Source of the DNA: Coriobacteriaceae bacterium AM100-PB1-1D-6A | GTDB lineage: Bacteria; Actinomycetota; Coriobacteriia; Coriobacteriales; Coriobacteriaceae | Length of the DNA: 64,000 nucleotides | Reading direction: 5' to 3' | Assembly: GCA_027660625.1 (NCBI GenBank) | Contig: JAQDNC010000008.1 | Span: 1-64,000, forward strand | Shown here: positions 35,245 to 45,452 of the stretch, piece after piece | Position numbering within the stretch: position 1 is the first letter of the stretch | Layout of the letters: each line of letters begins with the position of its first letter | Program-made: the position numbers and the translations under genes | Notes under the pieces: generated by a model | Told to the model about the DNA's origin: nothing | Database searches by the model: none | The model's input: the letters and a program-made list of their open reading frames with translations, nothing else

Positions 35245-35733
35245 CTAGAAGCCAAACTGACCGCGGAACTTGGGCCACTCACCGATGGATTTCTCCTTGA
35301 TAAGGGCGAACTCGACCGTGTAGCCCGCATTGGTGAGGTCCTCGAGTGCCTGGGCCTCTTCCTGCGTGATCGACTGGTTGTTGCCGAGCTTGGTGGTGCC
35401 GGGACGATCGTTGCAGGGACCGACGATGATGCGGTCCATGCCGGGCTTAAAGCCAAAATCGACGAGAAGTTCCTTCATGTCGAGCGGGTTCTTAGTGATC
35501 AGGAAGTACTTGGTGTTGGACTTGAGAACCTTCTCGGAGACCTCCTTGAAGTGCTCCTTGGTCCACACGAACGTCTTCTTGCCCGAGGCGCTCTTGTAGG
35601 CCTCCTTGAGCACGGGGTTCGACGCCGCGGCGTCGTTGACGGCGATAAGACCGTCGCAGGGATACTCGAGGGCCCAACGGGTAACGGTCTGTCCATGGAT
35701 CATGCGGTCGTCAATGCGGATGAACGAAATCAT
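35245..35733 (-). CDS. PTS mannose/fructose/sorbose family IIB component
   Basis: 162 residues; ATG at 35733 after GAAAGGGAG. The phosphorylated His lies in RIDDRMIHGQ (His13), as in all mannose-family IIB proteins. It takes phosphate from IIA and passes it to the sugar entering through IIC/IID. Full family length. Confidence 0.93.
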   Translation of the reverse strand: MISFIRIDDRMIHGQTVTRWALEYPCDGLIAVNDAAASNPVLKEAYKSASGKKTFVWTKEHFKEVSEKVLKSNTKYFLITKNPLDMKELLVDFGFKPGMDRIIVGPCNDRPGTTKLGNNQSITQEEAQALEDLTNAGYTVEFALIKEKSIGEWPKFRGQFGF

Positions 35734-35812
35734 GCGTTCTCCCTTTCCTTATCACCGGGGGTCTTTCCTCTTAACCCCCGCTCCATCACAAAAATTGGGG
35801 CGGATGCGCTGC

Positions 35813-36247
35813 CTAGATGTCGTCGTCCTCGTCGTCGGTGTCATCGGTCGGGACCACAAGTTCGGACATACCGTTCTTGCCCTCCTGCAGCATCATCTGC
35901 TTGAGGGAATCCAGGTCCATGGTGGCAAGCCCCATCATGGCGGTCATAGCCATGGGCAGGTTCATGCCGCCGAAGGCAATGGTGTGGGCGAGCAGGCCCT
36001 TCTCGGCCAGCGTGTTCATGGCATTGGTGAGCGGCGATCCGCCCAGGATGTCACCAAGCAGGACAACCTCGTCATCGGCGGTAACGGGAGCGAGCATCGC
36101 CTTGACGTTCTCGACATACTCGTCAGCGCCCATGCCGTCCACGAGACTCGCCGACAAGATGTTCGGGGCGTCATTGCCGAGCATCTTGAGGACACTGTGC
36201 AGTCCGGGAGCGAGCGTTCCGTGACTGACCATTACCAGATACCGCAT
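35813..36247 (-). CDS. PTS mannose/fructose/sorbose family IIA component
   Basis: 144 residues. The ATG at 36247 has GAGAGGAG in front; a longer frame to 36319 is unlikely. The active-site His is His9 in VMVSHG, and GDILGGSPLTNAMN is typical of the fold. The tail is acidic (DDTDDEDDD). First gene of the PTS operon, divergent from a GntR regulator gene. Confidence 0.92.
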   Translation of the reverse strand: MRYLVMVSHGTLAPGLHSVLKMLGNDAPNILSASLVDGMGADEYVENVKAMLAPVTADDEVVLLGDILGGSPLTNAMNTLAEKGLLAHTIAFGGMNLPMAMTAMMGLATMDLDSLKQMMLQEGKNGMSELVVPTDDTDDEDDDI

Positions 36248-36327
36248 GCGGTCTCCTCTCGACCTGCCGTGTATCGCACGGCTTTGCTTTTTGCCGAGAT
36301 TATTGTTGCGCTGGGGCATGTTCGGTA

Positions 36328-36384
36328 CAAGAAAATAGTTGCGAACGGCAACTATTCATCGGTTAACGGTAGCAACTATTCTTG
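36328..36384. promoter_or_regulatory. Operator-like inverted repeats between PTS and GntR genes
   Basis: AATAGTTGC (36334-36342) and GCAACTATT (36348-36356) form a perfect 9-bp inverted repeat with a 5-nt spacer. A third half-site GCAACTATT follows at 36372-36380, and CAAGAA/TTCTTG extends the outer pair (36328 and 36384). They lie in the 308-nt AT-rich divergent region (36248-36555) and are the best candidate for the binding site of the adjacent GntR protein. Confidence 0.65.
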
Positions 36385-36555
36385 TGCCTAAATTATTTTT
36401 TCTTCTAATTATTTTTAAAATAGCAGGTAGATTGCCTGGTAAATATTCTATGTTCCTTATGTACCATACATACAAACAAGAATCGGGCCTGACATCACCG
36501 GTTTGTCCCGCAGTGTCAGACCATGTTACGTATGCTCACGACATGGAGGTACCCC

Positions 36556-37338
36556 ATGGACATGATCTCGTTTCTCGCCTCAGAACCCTTCGACCGCAGC
36601 GGTGATACGCCGCTCTATGTCCAACTTAAACATCGAATCGCCCTGCTTATCGCCAGCCAGGCGTTCGACACCAAGACGCCGCTGCCGCGCGAGCTCGAAA
36701 TCTGTGAGCGGCTGGAGTTATCGCGCGCGACCGTGCGCCGTTGCTTCCAAGATCTCGTCATCGAGGGGCGCGTGGTGCGCAAACGTGGGCAGGGCACGTT
36801 CATCAAACCCCAAACCTCAGCACCCGGCATCGACCTGGCCCTGAATTTCAGCGCGCGGATGCGCGAAGCGGGACGGGTTCCGAGCTCGCAGATTCTCGCC
36901 TTTTCAAGCATACCGGCCGTCCGCGGCATCGCCTCTGGGCTCAAAGTGCCCGAAGGGACACCCGTCTGGGAGATTCGCCGCCTGCGTCTCGCCAACGACA
37001 AACCCATGGAGCTCAACTACGTCTATATCCCCGTGTCACTTTGCCCCGAGCTCACACGCAAAGACGTGGATGGCTCGCTGTACGCCTACATCGCGGAAAA
37101 GACCGGCATCCTGCCCGCAAGCGTCGATGCCGTCTACGAGACGGTCAACCTCGACAAGCATGAGGCGCGCCTTTTGGGACAGAACACCGGTAAGGCGGCG
37201 ATGCGCATCGTGCGTTCGACCTACGACAAGACGGGAACCCCGTTCGAGGTAGGCGTGCTCATCAGCTGCGACGGTCAGGCAAAGCTGCACGTGCACATCG
37301 CCGCCGACAAAACAACCTTCACCGCCACAGCCCAATAA
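36556..37338 (+). CDS. GntR-family regulator with UTRA domain
   Basis: 260 residues. The ATG at 36556 is 5 nt after GGAGGT; the longer frame from 36523 has no such site. The N-terminal GntR winged helix (about 15-80) reads LPRELEICERLELSRATVRRC and RKRGQGTFI. The UTRA effector domain (about 95-255) is of the HutC/YvoA type and usually binds a phosphorylated sugar or amino acid. Being divergent from the PTS operon, it is most likely its sugar-responsive regulator. Confidence 0.9.
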   Translation: MDMISFLASEPFDRSGDTPLYVQLKHRIALLIASQAFDTKTPLPRELEICERLELSRATVRRCFQDLVIEGRVVRKRGQGTFIKPQTSAPGIDLALNFSARMREAGRVPSSQILAFSSIPAVRGIASGLKVPEGTPVWEIRRLRLANDKPMELNYVYIPVSLCPELTRKDVDGSLYAYIAEKTGILPASVDAVYETVNLDKHEARLLGQNTGKAAMRIVRSTYDKTGTPFEVGVLISCDGQAKLHVHIAADKTTFTATAQ

Positions 37339-37347
37339 ATCCAAAAC

Positions 37348-37400
37348 GTGGGCGCCGTCGTCCAAACGAACGACGGCGCCCACACTCACTTTCTTTTTCA
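37348..37400 (+). terminator. Terminator of the GntR gene
   Basis: GTGGGCGCCGTCGT (37348-37361) and ACGACGGCGCCCAC (37370-37383) form a perfect 14-bp stem; a T-rich tail (TTTCTTTTT) follows. Confidence 0.82.
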
Positions 37401-37429
37401 GCCCTAGCCATCGCGCAAAGTCCCTTCGG

Positions 37430-37575
37430 CAGTACACGGTGCAGCCGAGTCACCGTAGGCCGGGGCGGGAGGGGCCGAGTTTCCTCCTGAGCGACTCTGC
37501 TTGCAGCCGGAGCGAAAGGGGGAAATCTCGGCCCCTCCCGCCCCGGCCGGACAGGTCACACTACACCGTGTACTG
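37430..37575. repeat. Long nested palindrome at the 3' end of carB
   Basis: Outer arms CAGTACACGGTG (37430-37441) and CACCGTGTACTG (37564-37575); inner perfect 22-bp arms at 37458-37479 and 37527-37548, very GC-rich. The right outer arm is the last 12 coding and stop-region bases of carB, so its 3' end is repeated inverted 130 nt downstream. It may terminate carB, but no T-run follows. Confidence 0.75.
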
Positions 37576-40500
37576 CGGCAGGTCCTGCAGGGCGATGACG
37601 TCCATGCCCATGTCGTTGGCGCTGCCGTGACCCTGCTGGTCCTCGCGCACGGCCTCGATGGCACTCACGTATGTGTTGGCGGCAGACATCGCCGTCACGC
37701 AAGTTACGCCGCGGCGCACCGCCTCGGTGCGCAGCAGATAGCCGTCGCCGCGCGAACCCGGACCGTACGGCGTGTTGATGATCACCGCTATCTTGCCATC
37801 GGCGATGAGGTCACCGATGTTGGGACGCTCGCCGTCGTGCGGGCCGCTGATCTTCTCCACGACCTCGCACGTCACGTTGCCGCCGCGCAGCACGCGCGCC
37901 GTGCCCTCGGTGGAGCAGATGTCAAAGCCCAGGTAGCGCAGGATGCGGGCGACCGAAAGGATGTGACGCTTGTCGCGGTCGCACACGCTGATGAACACCT
38001 TGCCGGCGCTGGGGTCGGACAGCTTGTAGTCGATCGCCAGCTGCGTCTTGGCGTATGCCTCGGGATAGCTCTTGGCGATACCCATGACCTCGCCCGTCGA
38101 CTTCATCTCGGGCCCCAGGATAACGTCGGCACCGGGGAAACGACCCCAGGGCATAACGGCTTCCTTCATGCAGAACCAGTCCAGCTGACGCTCGTCGCTC
38201 GGCAGGCCCAGGCTCGCGATGGAATCGCCCGCCATGATACGCGCCGCGCACTTGGCCAGCGGCACGCCGGTGGCCTTGGAGATAAACGGCACGGTGCGGC
38301 TCGCGCGCGGGTTGGCCTCGATCACGTAGACGGTCTCGCCCTTGATGGCGTACTGCACGTTGACCAGGCCGCGTACGCCCAGCGCCATCGCGATGCGGCG
38401 CGTGGTCTCGCGAAGCTTCGCCTGCAGGCTCTCGCTAAAGCTGAACGGCGGGATGCAGGTCGCGGAGTCGCCGGAGTGAATACCGGCCTCCTCGATATGC
38501 TCCAGGATGCCGCCGATGTAAACCTCTTCACCATCGCACAGGGCGTCGACATCGGACTCGATTGCACCCTCCAGGAAGCGGTCCAGGTACACCGGGTAGT
38601 CGGGGCTAATGCGCGCAGCCTCTGCCATGTAATCGCGCAGATGCTCGGCATCGTAGGCGATCATCATGCCGCGGCCGCCCAACACATAGCTCGGACGCAC
38701 CAGCAGCGGGTAGCCAATGTGCGCAGCAACGGCCTCGGCCTCCTCAAACGAGGTGGCCTGACCCGCCGGCGGATACATAATGCCCAGTTTGTCGAGCAGG
38801 GCGGCAAAACGCTCGCGGTCCTCGGCAAAATCGATGGCGTCGGGCTTGGTACCCATGATGTTCACGCCGCTCTCCTCGAGCATACGCGCCAGCTTAAGCG
38901 GGGTCTGGCCGCCGAGCGTCACCACGACGCCGTCGGGGCGCTCGACATCGATAACGTCCATGACGTCCTCGTAGGTAAGCGGCTCAAAGTACAGGCGGTC
39001 GGACGTGTCATAGTCGGTCGAGACGGTCTCGGGGTTGCAGTTGACCATGATGGTCTCGAAGCCGCGGGCCGCCAGCGCATAGCTCGCGTGCACGCAGCAG
39101 TAGTCGAACTCAATACCCTGGCCGATACGGTTGGGACCGGCACCCAGAATCATCGCCTTGGGCTTGCTTGCCGGCGTGGTCTCGTCGGGGGCAACGCACT
39201 TCTTGGCGACCGGGCTCGTGCGGTAAATGTTCTCGTAGGTCTTATAGTGGTATTCCGTGGCACTCGAGAACTCGGCGGCGCAGGTGTCGACCGTCTTCAT
39301 GCTGGGAACCACGCCCAGACCCTTACGGTAAGCGCGAACAAAGCGCTCGTCCGAGCCGGTCAGCGCGGCAATCTCGGCATCGCTCGTGCCATACTGCTTG
39401 AGCAGGCGCATCGCGTCGGCGTCAATGTCCTCCACGCGCAGGCCGCGGATGCTCTCCTGGACCTGCACCATATCGTTGATGCGGTTGAGATACCACGGAT
39501 CGATACCGCAGATGGTGTGGATGCGCGCAACATCCCAGCCACGGCGCAGGGCCTCGACCACAAAGAAGATGCGGTGCTCGGTCGGGGTGCCCACGGCCTG
39601 GGCGAGTTCATCGTCGCTCAGCTTATCGGCGCCCTCCTTGCCACCGGCGCAAATACCCTGGTGCCCGTCCTCCAGCGAGCGCATGGCCTTGCCAAAGGCT
39701 TCCTCAAAGGTGCGGCCGATCGCCATGATCTCGCCCACGGCCTTCATGCGCGTGGTGAGCGTGGGGTCGGTGCCCTTGAACTTCTCGAAGGCAAAGCGCG
39801 GCACCTTGACCACACAGTAGTCGATCGCGGGCTCAAAGCAGGCGGGCGTGGCCTTGGTGATGTCGTTGACGATCTCGTCGAGCGTATAGCCCACGGCCAG
39901 GCGAGCGGCGGCCTTGGCGATGGGGAAGCCCGTGGCCTTGGAGGCCAGCGCGGACGAACGACTCACGCGCGGGTTCATCTCGATGACAATCAGGCGGCCG
40001 GTCTGGGGGTTCACGGCAAACTGCACGTTAGAGCCACCGGTCTCGACGCCGATCTTCTCCAAGATAGCGAGCGAGGCGACACGCATGCGCTGATACTCAA
40101 GGTCGGAGAGGGTCTGCGCCGGCGCCACGGTGATGGAGTCACCGGTATGCACGCCCATGGGGTCGAGGTTCTCGATGGAGCACACGATGATGCCGTTGCC
40201 GGCGTGGTCACGCATAACCTCCATCTCGTACTCTTTCCAACCCTCGATGGATTCCTCGACCAGCACCTCATGGGCAGGCGAAAGTTCGAGACCTTGGCTC
40301 ACGATGGAGACGAGCTCTTCGTGAGTATGCGCGATGCCACCACCGGCGCCGCCCAAGGTAAAGCTCGGACGCAGCACGCAGGGATAGCCCACACGCTCGG
40401 CGATGGCCTCGGCGTCAGCCACGCTGTAGGCATAGCCCGAGCGCGCGACCTCCAGGCCGATCTCGGCCATGGCCTCGTTAAAGAGCTTGCGGTCCTCACC

Positions 40501-40875
40501 GCGCTCGATGGCGGCAAGGTCACAGCCGATCATCTCGACGCCGTACTTGTCGAGTGTGCCGTCCTTTGCCAGCTCGACGGCGGCATTCAGACCGGTCTGG
40601 CCGCCCAGCGTGGGCAGCAGCGCATCCGGGCGCTCCTTCTTGATCACGCGCTCGATAAATTCGGCGGTGATGGGCTCGACATAGGTGCAGTCGGCCAAGC
40701 CCGGATCGGTCATGATGGTCGCCGGGTTGGAGTTGACCAGGATGACCTCAAAGCCATCCTCCTTGAGCACCTTGCAGGCCTGGGCGCCGGAGTAATCGAA
40801 CTCGCAGGCCTGACCGATAACGATGGGGCCCGAACCAATGACGAGGATACGCTTGATGTCGGTACGTTTAGGCAT
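37561..40875 (-). CDS. carB: Carbamoyl-phosphate synthase large subunit
   Basis: 1104 residues; ATG at 40875 after TAGGAGG. It makes carbamoyl phosphate from bicarbonate, ATP and the ammonia delivered by CarA, for pyrimidine and arginine synthesis. The two homologous ATP-grasp halves are visible: [18 protein letters not shown] near the start and the second [17 protein letters not shown] near residue 580. The C-terminal MGS-like allosteric domain follows at about 960-1104. It is a little longer than the E. coli protein (1073). It lies 98 nt after carA. Confidence 0.96.
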   Translation of the reverse strand: MPKRTDIKRILVIGSGPIVIGQACEFDYSGAQACKVLKEDGFEVILVNSNPATIMTDPGLADCTYVEPITAEFIERVIKKERPDALLPTLGGQTGLNAAVELAKDGTLDKYGVEMIGCDLAAIERGEDRKLFNEAMAEIGLEVARSGYAYSVADAEAIAERVGYPCVLRPSFTLGGAGGGIAHTHEELVSIVSQGLELSPAHEVLVEESIEGWKEYEMEVMRDHAGNGIIVCSIENLDPMGVHTGDSITVAPAQTLSDLEYQRMRVASLAILEKIGVETGGSNVQFAVNPQTGRLIVIEMNPRVSRSSALASKATGFPIAKAAARLAVGYTLDEIVNDITKATPACFEPAIDYCVVKVPRFAFEKFKGTDPTLTTRMKAVGEIMAIGRTFEEAFGKAMRSLEDGHQGICAGGKEGADKLSDDELAQAVGTPTEHRIFFVVEALRRGWDVARIHTICGIDPWYLNRINDMVQVQESIRGLRVEDIDADAMRLLKQYGTSDAEIAALTGSDERFVRAYRKGLGVVPSMKTVDTCAAEFSSATEYHYKTYENIYRTSPVAKKCVAPDETTPASKPKAMILGAGPNRIGQGIEFDYCCVHASYALAARGFETIMVNCNPETVSTDYDTSDRLYFEPLTYEDVMDVIDVERPDGVVVTLGGQTPLKLARMLEESGVNIMGTKPDAIDFAEDRERFAALLDKLGIMYPPAGQATSFEEAEAVAAHIGYPLLVRPSYVLGGRGMMIAYDAEHLRDYMAEAARISPDYPVYLDRFLEGAIESDVDALCDGEEVYIGGILEHIEEAGIHSGDSATCIPPFSFSESLQAKLRETTRRIAMALGVRGLVNVQYAIKGETVYVIEANPRASRTVPFISKATGVPLAKCAARIMAGDSIASLGLPSDERQLDWFCMKEAVMPWGRFPGADVILGPEMKSTGEVMGIAKSYPEAYAKTQLAIDYKLSDPSAGKVFISVCDRDKRHILSVARILRYLGFDICSTEGTARVLRGGNVTCEVVEKISGPHDGERPNIGDLIADGKIAVIINTPYGPGSRGDGYLLRTEAVRRGVTCVTAMSAANTYVSAIEAVREDQQGHGSANDMGMDVIALQDLPQYTV

Positions 40876-40973
40876 GTTTAAAACCTCCTAGAGAGGCTGA
40901 CTCAATGTTTTGGAAAAGTCAGCGAGGGTGCAGCTGGTGCATCAGGTTGCCGTGATGCGAGGGCGCGCTGGGC

Positions 40974-42479
40974 TTATGCCCGCGCGTCCGAAGCAGAACG
41001 GCAAGATGATGTGCCAGATGCAGCCGCAGCGTCGACAGGTCCGCCGTTCGGTAGAACGGCGGAACCACTATCGGCAAAGTTCCAACCGGCAAGGCGGTCC
41101 TTGGCGGTATCGATGTCCAGGTAGTTCTCCTCGCCGTCCATGAGTCGCGTAAAGGCGGTAAAGAGATAGTGGGCATCGGTGGGGCCGGGCGAAGCCTCGG
41201 GGTGGTACTGGACCGAGAAACACGGGGCGTCGAGCAGCTGGATGCCCTCGGCGGTGCCGTCGTTGAGGTTCACATGTGTCAGGCGAATGCGACCAAAGCG
41301 CTCGTTCATCACGACCGGCGCGACGCCGCGACGCACCCAGGCGCGCAGGTCGCCGTCGGCCGCATGCTCGGTTTCGCCGCCGGAAAGCTCCGGAATCAGT
41401 TTGCCCAGACTGGGGAACAGCAGGCCAAAGCCGTGGTTTTGCGCGGTGATCTCCACGCGACGGCTCACCAGATTCATAACCGGCTGGTTACCGCCACGGT
41501 GACCGAATTTAAGCTTTTCCATTTGGGCGCCGCAGGCCAAGCTGATCATCTGGTGACCCAGGCAAATACCAAAGACCGGCACCTTGCCGATCAGCTGCTG
41601 CACCTGCTCGTAGGTCTCCACCACGGCATCGGGGTCGCCGGGGCCGTTGGACAAAAAGACGCCATCAGGATTCATGTCGAGCACCTGCTGGGCGGGCGTA
41701 TCCCACGGCACGACGGTGAGGTCGCAGCCGGCACGGACCAGGCCCTCCAGAATACCGCGCTTCACACCGCAGTCGTAGGCGACCACTTTGTGACGGGCAG
41801 GAGCGGCAGCCACAAGCGCAAAGCCATGCGTGGCAGGCAGGTCGGCGGCCACAAACTCGTGAGGCACGGGACAGCTCACGGTCTTGACCAGGTTCTCGCC
41901 CACCAGCGTGGGCGCTGCGTCCAGACGCTCGGCGAGCTCGTCGACGTCGAAGATCTCTGTCGAGATAATGCCCATCTTGGAACCATTGTCGCGCAGATGG
42001 CGCACCAGAGCGCGGGTGTCGACACCCTCGATAGCGACGATGCCGTGAGCGCGCAGGTACTCCGGCACGCTGACGGCCGAGCGCCAGTTAGAAGGCGTGG
42101 CGCACATGTCGCGAACGATCATGCCGCGCATAGCCGGAGCGCTCGCAGGGCGCACGGCGTCGCCGGGGAAGGCCGACTGGACATCGGTCTCGTCGATACC
42201 GTAATTGCCGATCTGCGGATAGGTCATGGTTACAATTTGGCCAGCATAACTCGGGTCGGTCATGACCTCAAAGTAGCCCTCGAGCGAGGTGTTGAAGCAG
42301 ACTTCGCCGGTCGCGGTGCCCTCGGCGCCGCATGCACGTCCATAAAAAATGGTCCCATCCTCAAGATACAGGATACAGGGACCGCAGGTGCCCTTGCTGG
42401 TTTTGGCCAGCATACGCTGGCAAAGCTCGCTGGGCGCGAAGGTGCAGGCGGCAGCGCCCGCGGTATGGTTGTTCGCCAT
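40974..42479 (-). CDS. carA: Carbamoyl-phosphate synthase small subunit (glutaminase)
   Basis: 501 residues; ATG at 42479 after GAAGGAG. The class I glutamine amidotransferase domain has the nucleophile Cys in VFGICLGHQM (about 306) and His-Glu in QYHPEASPG (about 424). It supplies ammonia to CarB. It is longer than usual (about 380): there are about 40 extra N-terminal residues and a C-terminal tail of about 60 (from NYLDIDTAKDRLAG), partly low-complexity. The tail is not a known domain. Upstream of the ribosome binding site is a CCGGTC/GACCGG hairpin. Confidence 0.94.
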   Translation of the reverse strand: MANNHTAGAAACTFAPSELCQRMLAKTSKGTCGPCILYLEDGTIFYGRACGAEGTATGEVCFNTSLEGYFEVMTDPSYAGQIVTMTYPQIGNYGIDETDVQSAFPGDAVRPASAPAMRGMIVRDMCATPSNWRSAVSVPEYLRAHGIVAIEGVDTRALVRHLRDNGSKMGIISTEIFDVDELAERLDAAPTLVGENLVKTVSCPVPHEFVAADLPATHGFALVAAAPARHKVVAYDCGVKRGILEGLVRAGCDLTVVPWDTPAQQVLDMNPDGVFLSNGPGDPDAVVETYEQVQQLIGKVPVFGICLGHQMISLACGAQMEKLKFGHRGGNQPVMNLVSRRVEITAQNHGFGLLFPSLGKLIPELSGGETEHAADGDLRAWVRRGVAPVVMNERFGRIRLTHVNLNDGTAEGIQLLDAPCFSVQYHPEASPGPTDAHYLFTAFTRLMDGEENYLDIDTAKDRLAGWNFADSGSAVLPNGGPVDAAAASGTSSCRSASDARA

Positions 42480-42485
42480 AATTCT

Positions 42486-42511
42486 CCTTCCCGGTCTCAC
42501 AGGACCGGCTT
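42486..42511 (-). promoter_or_regulatory. Small hairpin beside the carA ribosome binding site
   Basis: CCGGTC and GACCGG pair around CTGTGA, immediately upstream of GGAAGGAG in the carA leader. It could affect translation. I see no full PyrR-type attenuator with alternative structures. Confidence 0.4.
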
Positions 42512-42640
42512 AAAGGTGTGTAGTTAGGCCTCGCGGTATTGTAACCGCAAGCATGCCTCATGGCGTTAATTTCATCGAAATGTTTACGAAATGATAATTA
42601 TGACTTTCTATGCATAATGATTATTTAATCCCCGTCCCAG

Positions 42641-42681
42641 AAAAATTATCCCGCGTGGGCTTGTGGCTCACGCGGGATAAT
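42641..42681 (-). terminator. Terminator downstream of the membrane protein gene
   Basis: ATTATCCCGCGTG (42645-42657) and CACGCGGGATAAT (42669-42681) form a perfect stem, followed on the minus strand by TTTTT. It separates the 42688 gene from the carA leader. Confidence 0.85.
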
Positions 42682-42687
42682 GGCCTC

Positions 42688-43653
42688 TTACTTTTGCTTG
42701 TCCTGTTCCAGCAGATCGGACGGTGAGCGATCGGGCTTGCCGCCGCGGAAAATCTCGCGGCCATGCAGACGATGCTCCAGGTCACGTTCGGCCTTTTCCT
42801 CGTCAATCTTGGTCTGGCTCACCACCGGGTCCTCGATCAGCGACGAAACCGAGTTCACCTGTTTTTGAATGCGCTCGGCAATGGTGTCGTCCATGCTTAC
42901 GATGCGCATCTTCCAGTCGATACTCGTGGCGTTGGATGAGCTCTTGGTCCACACAAACGTCAAAATGGCGCTCTGATGACCCCGCGCGGGAAACATGCCA
43001 AAGAAGGAATCGTGCTGAATGTTGCTATCCTCGTCGATATAGGCGTGAACGTTATACACCACGCGGTCGATCTTATCGTTGAGCAGCGCGTTGGTCGCAA
43101 GCGCAGCGGCCTGAATCTGCCCGTTGGACAGCAGCTCGAGCTCGTTGGCAGACGATGTGTCCAACACCGTCACCTCGACCGTGCCCGTACGCTCATCAGC
43201 TTCATCGACGGTAAAGTCGAGCGGGAACTGCGTAAAGCCGTTACCCCACTCAAGGCCGCCCTTCAGCGCCGTCGAAACGGTATCGACTGAAACGCTCTCG
43301 GACAGGTTGGCGGTGTTCAGACGACGCATCACGCCGTAGCCAATCTGCATGCCCACGATCAGCACCAAAATACCAATGACCACGGCCATCGCGGTCTTCG
43401 TAATGGTATGACTCACCTGCGAACCCGAAGGATCGTCCTCGGACAGCGGGTCGATATGTTTTGCCTGGCTCGCACGGTCCTCGCTGCGCAGCTGCGCTAG
43501 CGCCGCTTTGTCACCGCGCTTGGCCGCAGCCTCCTTCTCACGCATGCGCTCGGTTCGCTTTTTGGCAAGCGTGGGATCCAAGACACCGGATGCATCGATT
43601 TCGGAGAATAACTCCGTCACTTCTTCCGGAGTCAAAGGGTTCTTGTCAGCCAT
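42688..43653 (-). CDS. Single-pass membrane protein of unknown function
   Basis: 321 residues; ATG at 43653 after CAGGAAG. A charged cytoplasmic N-terminus of about 85 residues (RTERMREKEAAAKRG) is followed by one TM helix (AMAVVIGILVLIVGMQIGYG, about 88-107) and an extracytoplasmic domain of about 200 residues. No family is recognised. It lies 19 nt downstream of an ABC exporter gene and probably shares its transcript. Confidence 0.75.
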   Translation of the reverse strand: MADKNPLTPEEVTELFSEIDASGVLDPTLAKKRTERMREKEAAAKRGDKAALAQLRSEDRASQAKHIDPLSEDDPSGSQVSHTITKTAMAVVIGILVLIVGMQIGYGVMRRLNTANLSESVSVDTVSTALKGGLEWGNGFTQFPLDFTVDEADERTGTVEVTVLDTSSANELELLSNGQIQAAALATNALLNDKIDRVVYNVHAYIDEDSNIQHDSFFGMFPARGHQSAILTFVWTKSSSNATSIDWKMRIVSMDDTIAERIQKQVNSVSSLIEDPVVSQTKIDEEKAERDLEHRLHGREIFRGGKPDRSPSDLLEQDKQK

Positions 43654-43672
43654 AAACTTCCTGTCATATCAA

Positions 43673-45445
43673 TCAGTCGAGCTCGTGCGCACGCGCACCT
43701 TCGAACTGCATTCGATAGTAACGGGCATAGGTGCCGCCACGGGCGAGAAGCTCCTCGTGCGTGCCACGCTCCACAACGCGACCATGCTCAACGGTCGCAA
43801 TCTCATCGGCATGCTTAATGGTCGAAAGACGGTGGGCAATGATGATTGTGGTACGGCCGCGTGCCAGCTCCTCGAGTGACTCCTGCACCGCCTCCTCGCT
43901 CTCGTTATCCAAAGCACTCGTCGCCTCGTCCAAAATCAGGATCTTGGGGTTCTTGAGAAACACGCGCGCAATGGCAACGCGTTGCTTCTGTCCGCCCGAA
44001 AGACGGCTGCCACGCTCGCCCACGACCGTGTCATAACCCTGTGGAAGCGACTCGATAAAGGCATCGATGTTGGCGCGACGGGCGGCCTCGGCGATCTCTT
44101 CTGCCGTAGCGCCCGGCTTGCCGTAGGCGATGTTCTCGCCAATCGTGCCGTCAAACAGATAGACATCCTGCTGCACCAGGCCGATGGCGCGACGCAGGCT
44201 CTGCTGCGTCACATCGCGCACGTCCTGGCCGTCGATGCTAATGGATCCGGCAGCCACGTCATAAAAGCGCGGCAGCAGCGAACAGGTCGTGGACTTGCCG
44301 CCGCCCGAAGGGCCAACCAAAGCGATGGTCTGCCCGGGCTTGATGGACAGATTCATATGGTCGATAACGGGACGCTCTTCGGCATCGCCCTCGCCCAGCT
44401 CAACGTCCTCGTAGTTAAAGCACACGTCGTGATACTCCACGGCGCCGGCAGTCACCTGCAGATCCGTAGCGCCCGGCTTGTCCTGGATATCCGGCGCGGT
44501 CGAGAGCACCTCGTCCATGCGCTTAAAGCCGGCGATGGCCTTCTGATACGTTTCGGCCGAATTGACGAGTGTCTCGAGCGGCGTGCAGAACAGCGAAATG
44601 TAGAGTGCAAACGTCGCCATATCGACCGCCTGCAGCTGACCCTGGGCAACGAGCCAACCACCCAGCAGCACCACGATCACGTACAGCACGCCCGAGAGCA
44701 GGCCATACGTCGCAGTATAGACGCCCATGGCGTGGTACATGTTTTCCTTGGACGAAAGGTAGCGGTCGTTAGAGGCACGGAATTTGGCGCGCTCGGTCTC
44801 CTCATTGGCAAAACTCTTGACCACGCGCATGCCCGCCAGCGAATCCTGCAGCTGCGCATTGATGCCGCTGATCTTTTTGCGGTTGTCGCTAAAGACCTCG
44901 CGCATGCGCATGTTCTGCCAAAACATGATGACCGCAAACGCCGCCGTCACCACGGCCATGGCGAGCGCCAGCACCGGGGCGATGGTAAAGAGGATCACAA
45001 ACGAGCCGATAATCTCGATGCCGCAGATGATGATCCACTCGGGCACGTGGTGCGCCGCCTCGCAGATATCGAACAGGTCGTTGACCACGCGGCTCATCAT
45101 GTCGCCCGAGCTGTTGCGGTCAAAGTACGCAAAGCTAAAGCGCTCATACTGGTCAAACAGGTCCTCGCGCATCTTGGACTCCATACGCGCGCCCATCACG
45201 TGACCCCAATAGCTCACAAAATAGCGGCAGGCGCAGCGGGCGGCATACATCAGCACCAAGCCCACCGCAATCATGCCGAGCGCCTGCATAATGACAGCCT
45301 GACCCTGAGTAAAGAGCCCACCGGTCAAATTGCGCAGGATAATGGGGAACGCCAGGTCAATGGCGGCAAGCACCAGAGCACAAACAGTATCAGCAACAAA
45401 AAGCCCCATCTGGGGCTTGTAGTAAGAAAGAAACCTCTTCAGCAT
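43673..45445 (-). CDS. ABC exporter, fused permease and ATPase
   Basis: 590 residues. The ATG at 45445 (MLKRFLSYYKPQ) lies after TAAGGTGAT; a further 33 in-frame codons upstream cover a dispersed hairpin repeat and are not believed. A six-helix exporter domain (about 15-310) is followed by an ATPase with Walker A GPSGGGKST (about 378), signature LSGGQKQR (about 487) and Walker B ILILDEATS (about 503). It would work as a homodimer, or pair with another half-transporter, for lipid, drug or peptide export. Substrate is unknown. Confidence 0.92.
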   Translation of the reverse strand: MLKRFLSYYKPQMGLFVADTVCALVLAAIDLAFPIILRNLTGGLFTQGQAVIMQALGMIAVGLVLMYAARCACRYFVSYWGHVMGARMESKMREDLFDQYERFSFAYFDRNSSGDMMSRVVNDLFDICEAAHHVPEWIIICGIEIIGSFVILFTIAPVLALAMAVVTAAFAVIMFWQNMRMREVFSDNRKKISGINAQLQDSLAGMRVVKSFANEETERAKFRASNDRYLSSKENMYHAMGVYTATYGLLSGVLYVIVVLLGGWLVAQGQLQAVDMATFALYISLFCTPLETLVNSAETYQKAIAGFKRMDEVLSTAPDIQDKPGATDLQVTAGAVEYHDVCFNYEDVELGEGDAEERPVIDHMNLSIKPGQTIALVGPSGGGKSTTCSLLPRFYDVAAGSISIDGQDVRDVTQQSLRRAIGLVQQDVYLFDGTIGENIAYGKPGATAEEIAEAARRANIDAFIESLPQGYDTVVGERGSRLSGGQKQRVAIARVFLKNPKILILDEATSALDNESEEAVQESLEELARGRTTIIIAHRLSTIKHADEIATVEHGRVVERGTHEELLARGGTYARYYRMQFEGARAHELD

Positions 45446-45452
45446 AATCACC

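Noticed and set aside
37501..40881. An open frame of 1126 codons antisense to carB
   Set aside because: It mirrors carB in a high-GC genome, has no ribosome binding site or family features, and reads as low-complexity His/Arg/Gly/Val-rich sequence.
42480..42640. PyrR-type attenuator before carA
   Set aside because: Only one small hairpin is visible; no alternative anti-terminator and terminator pair can be drawn.
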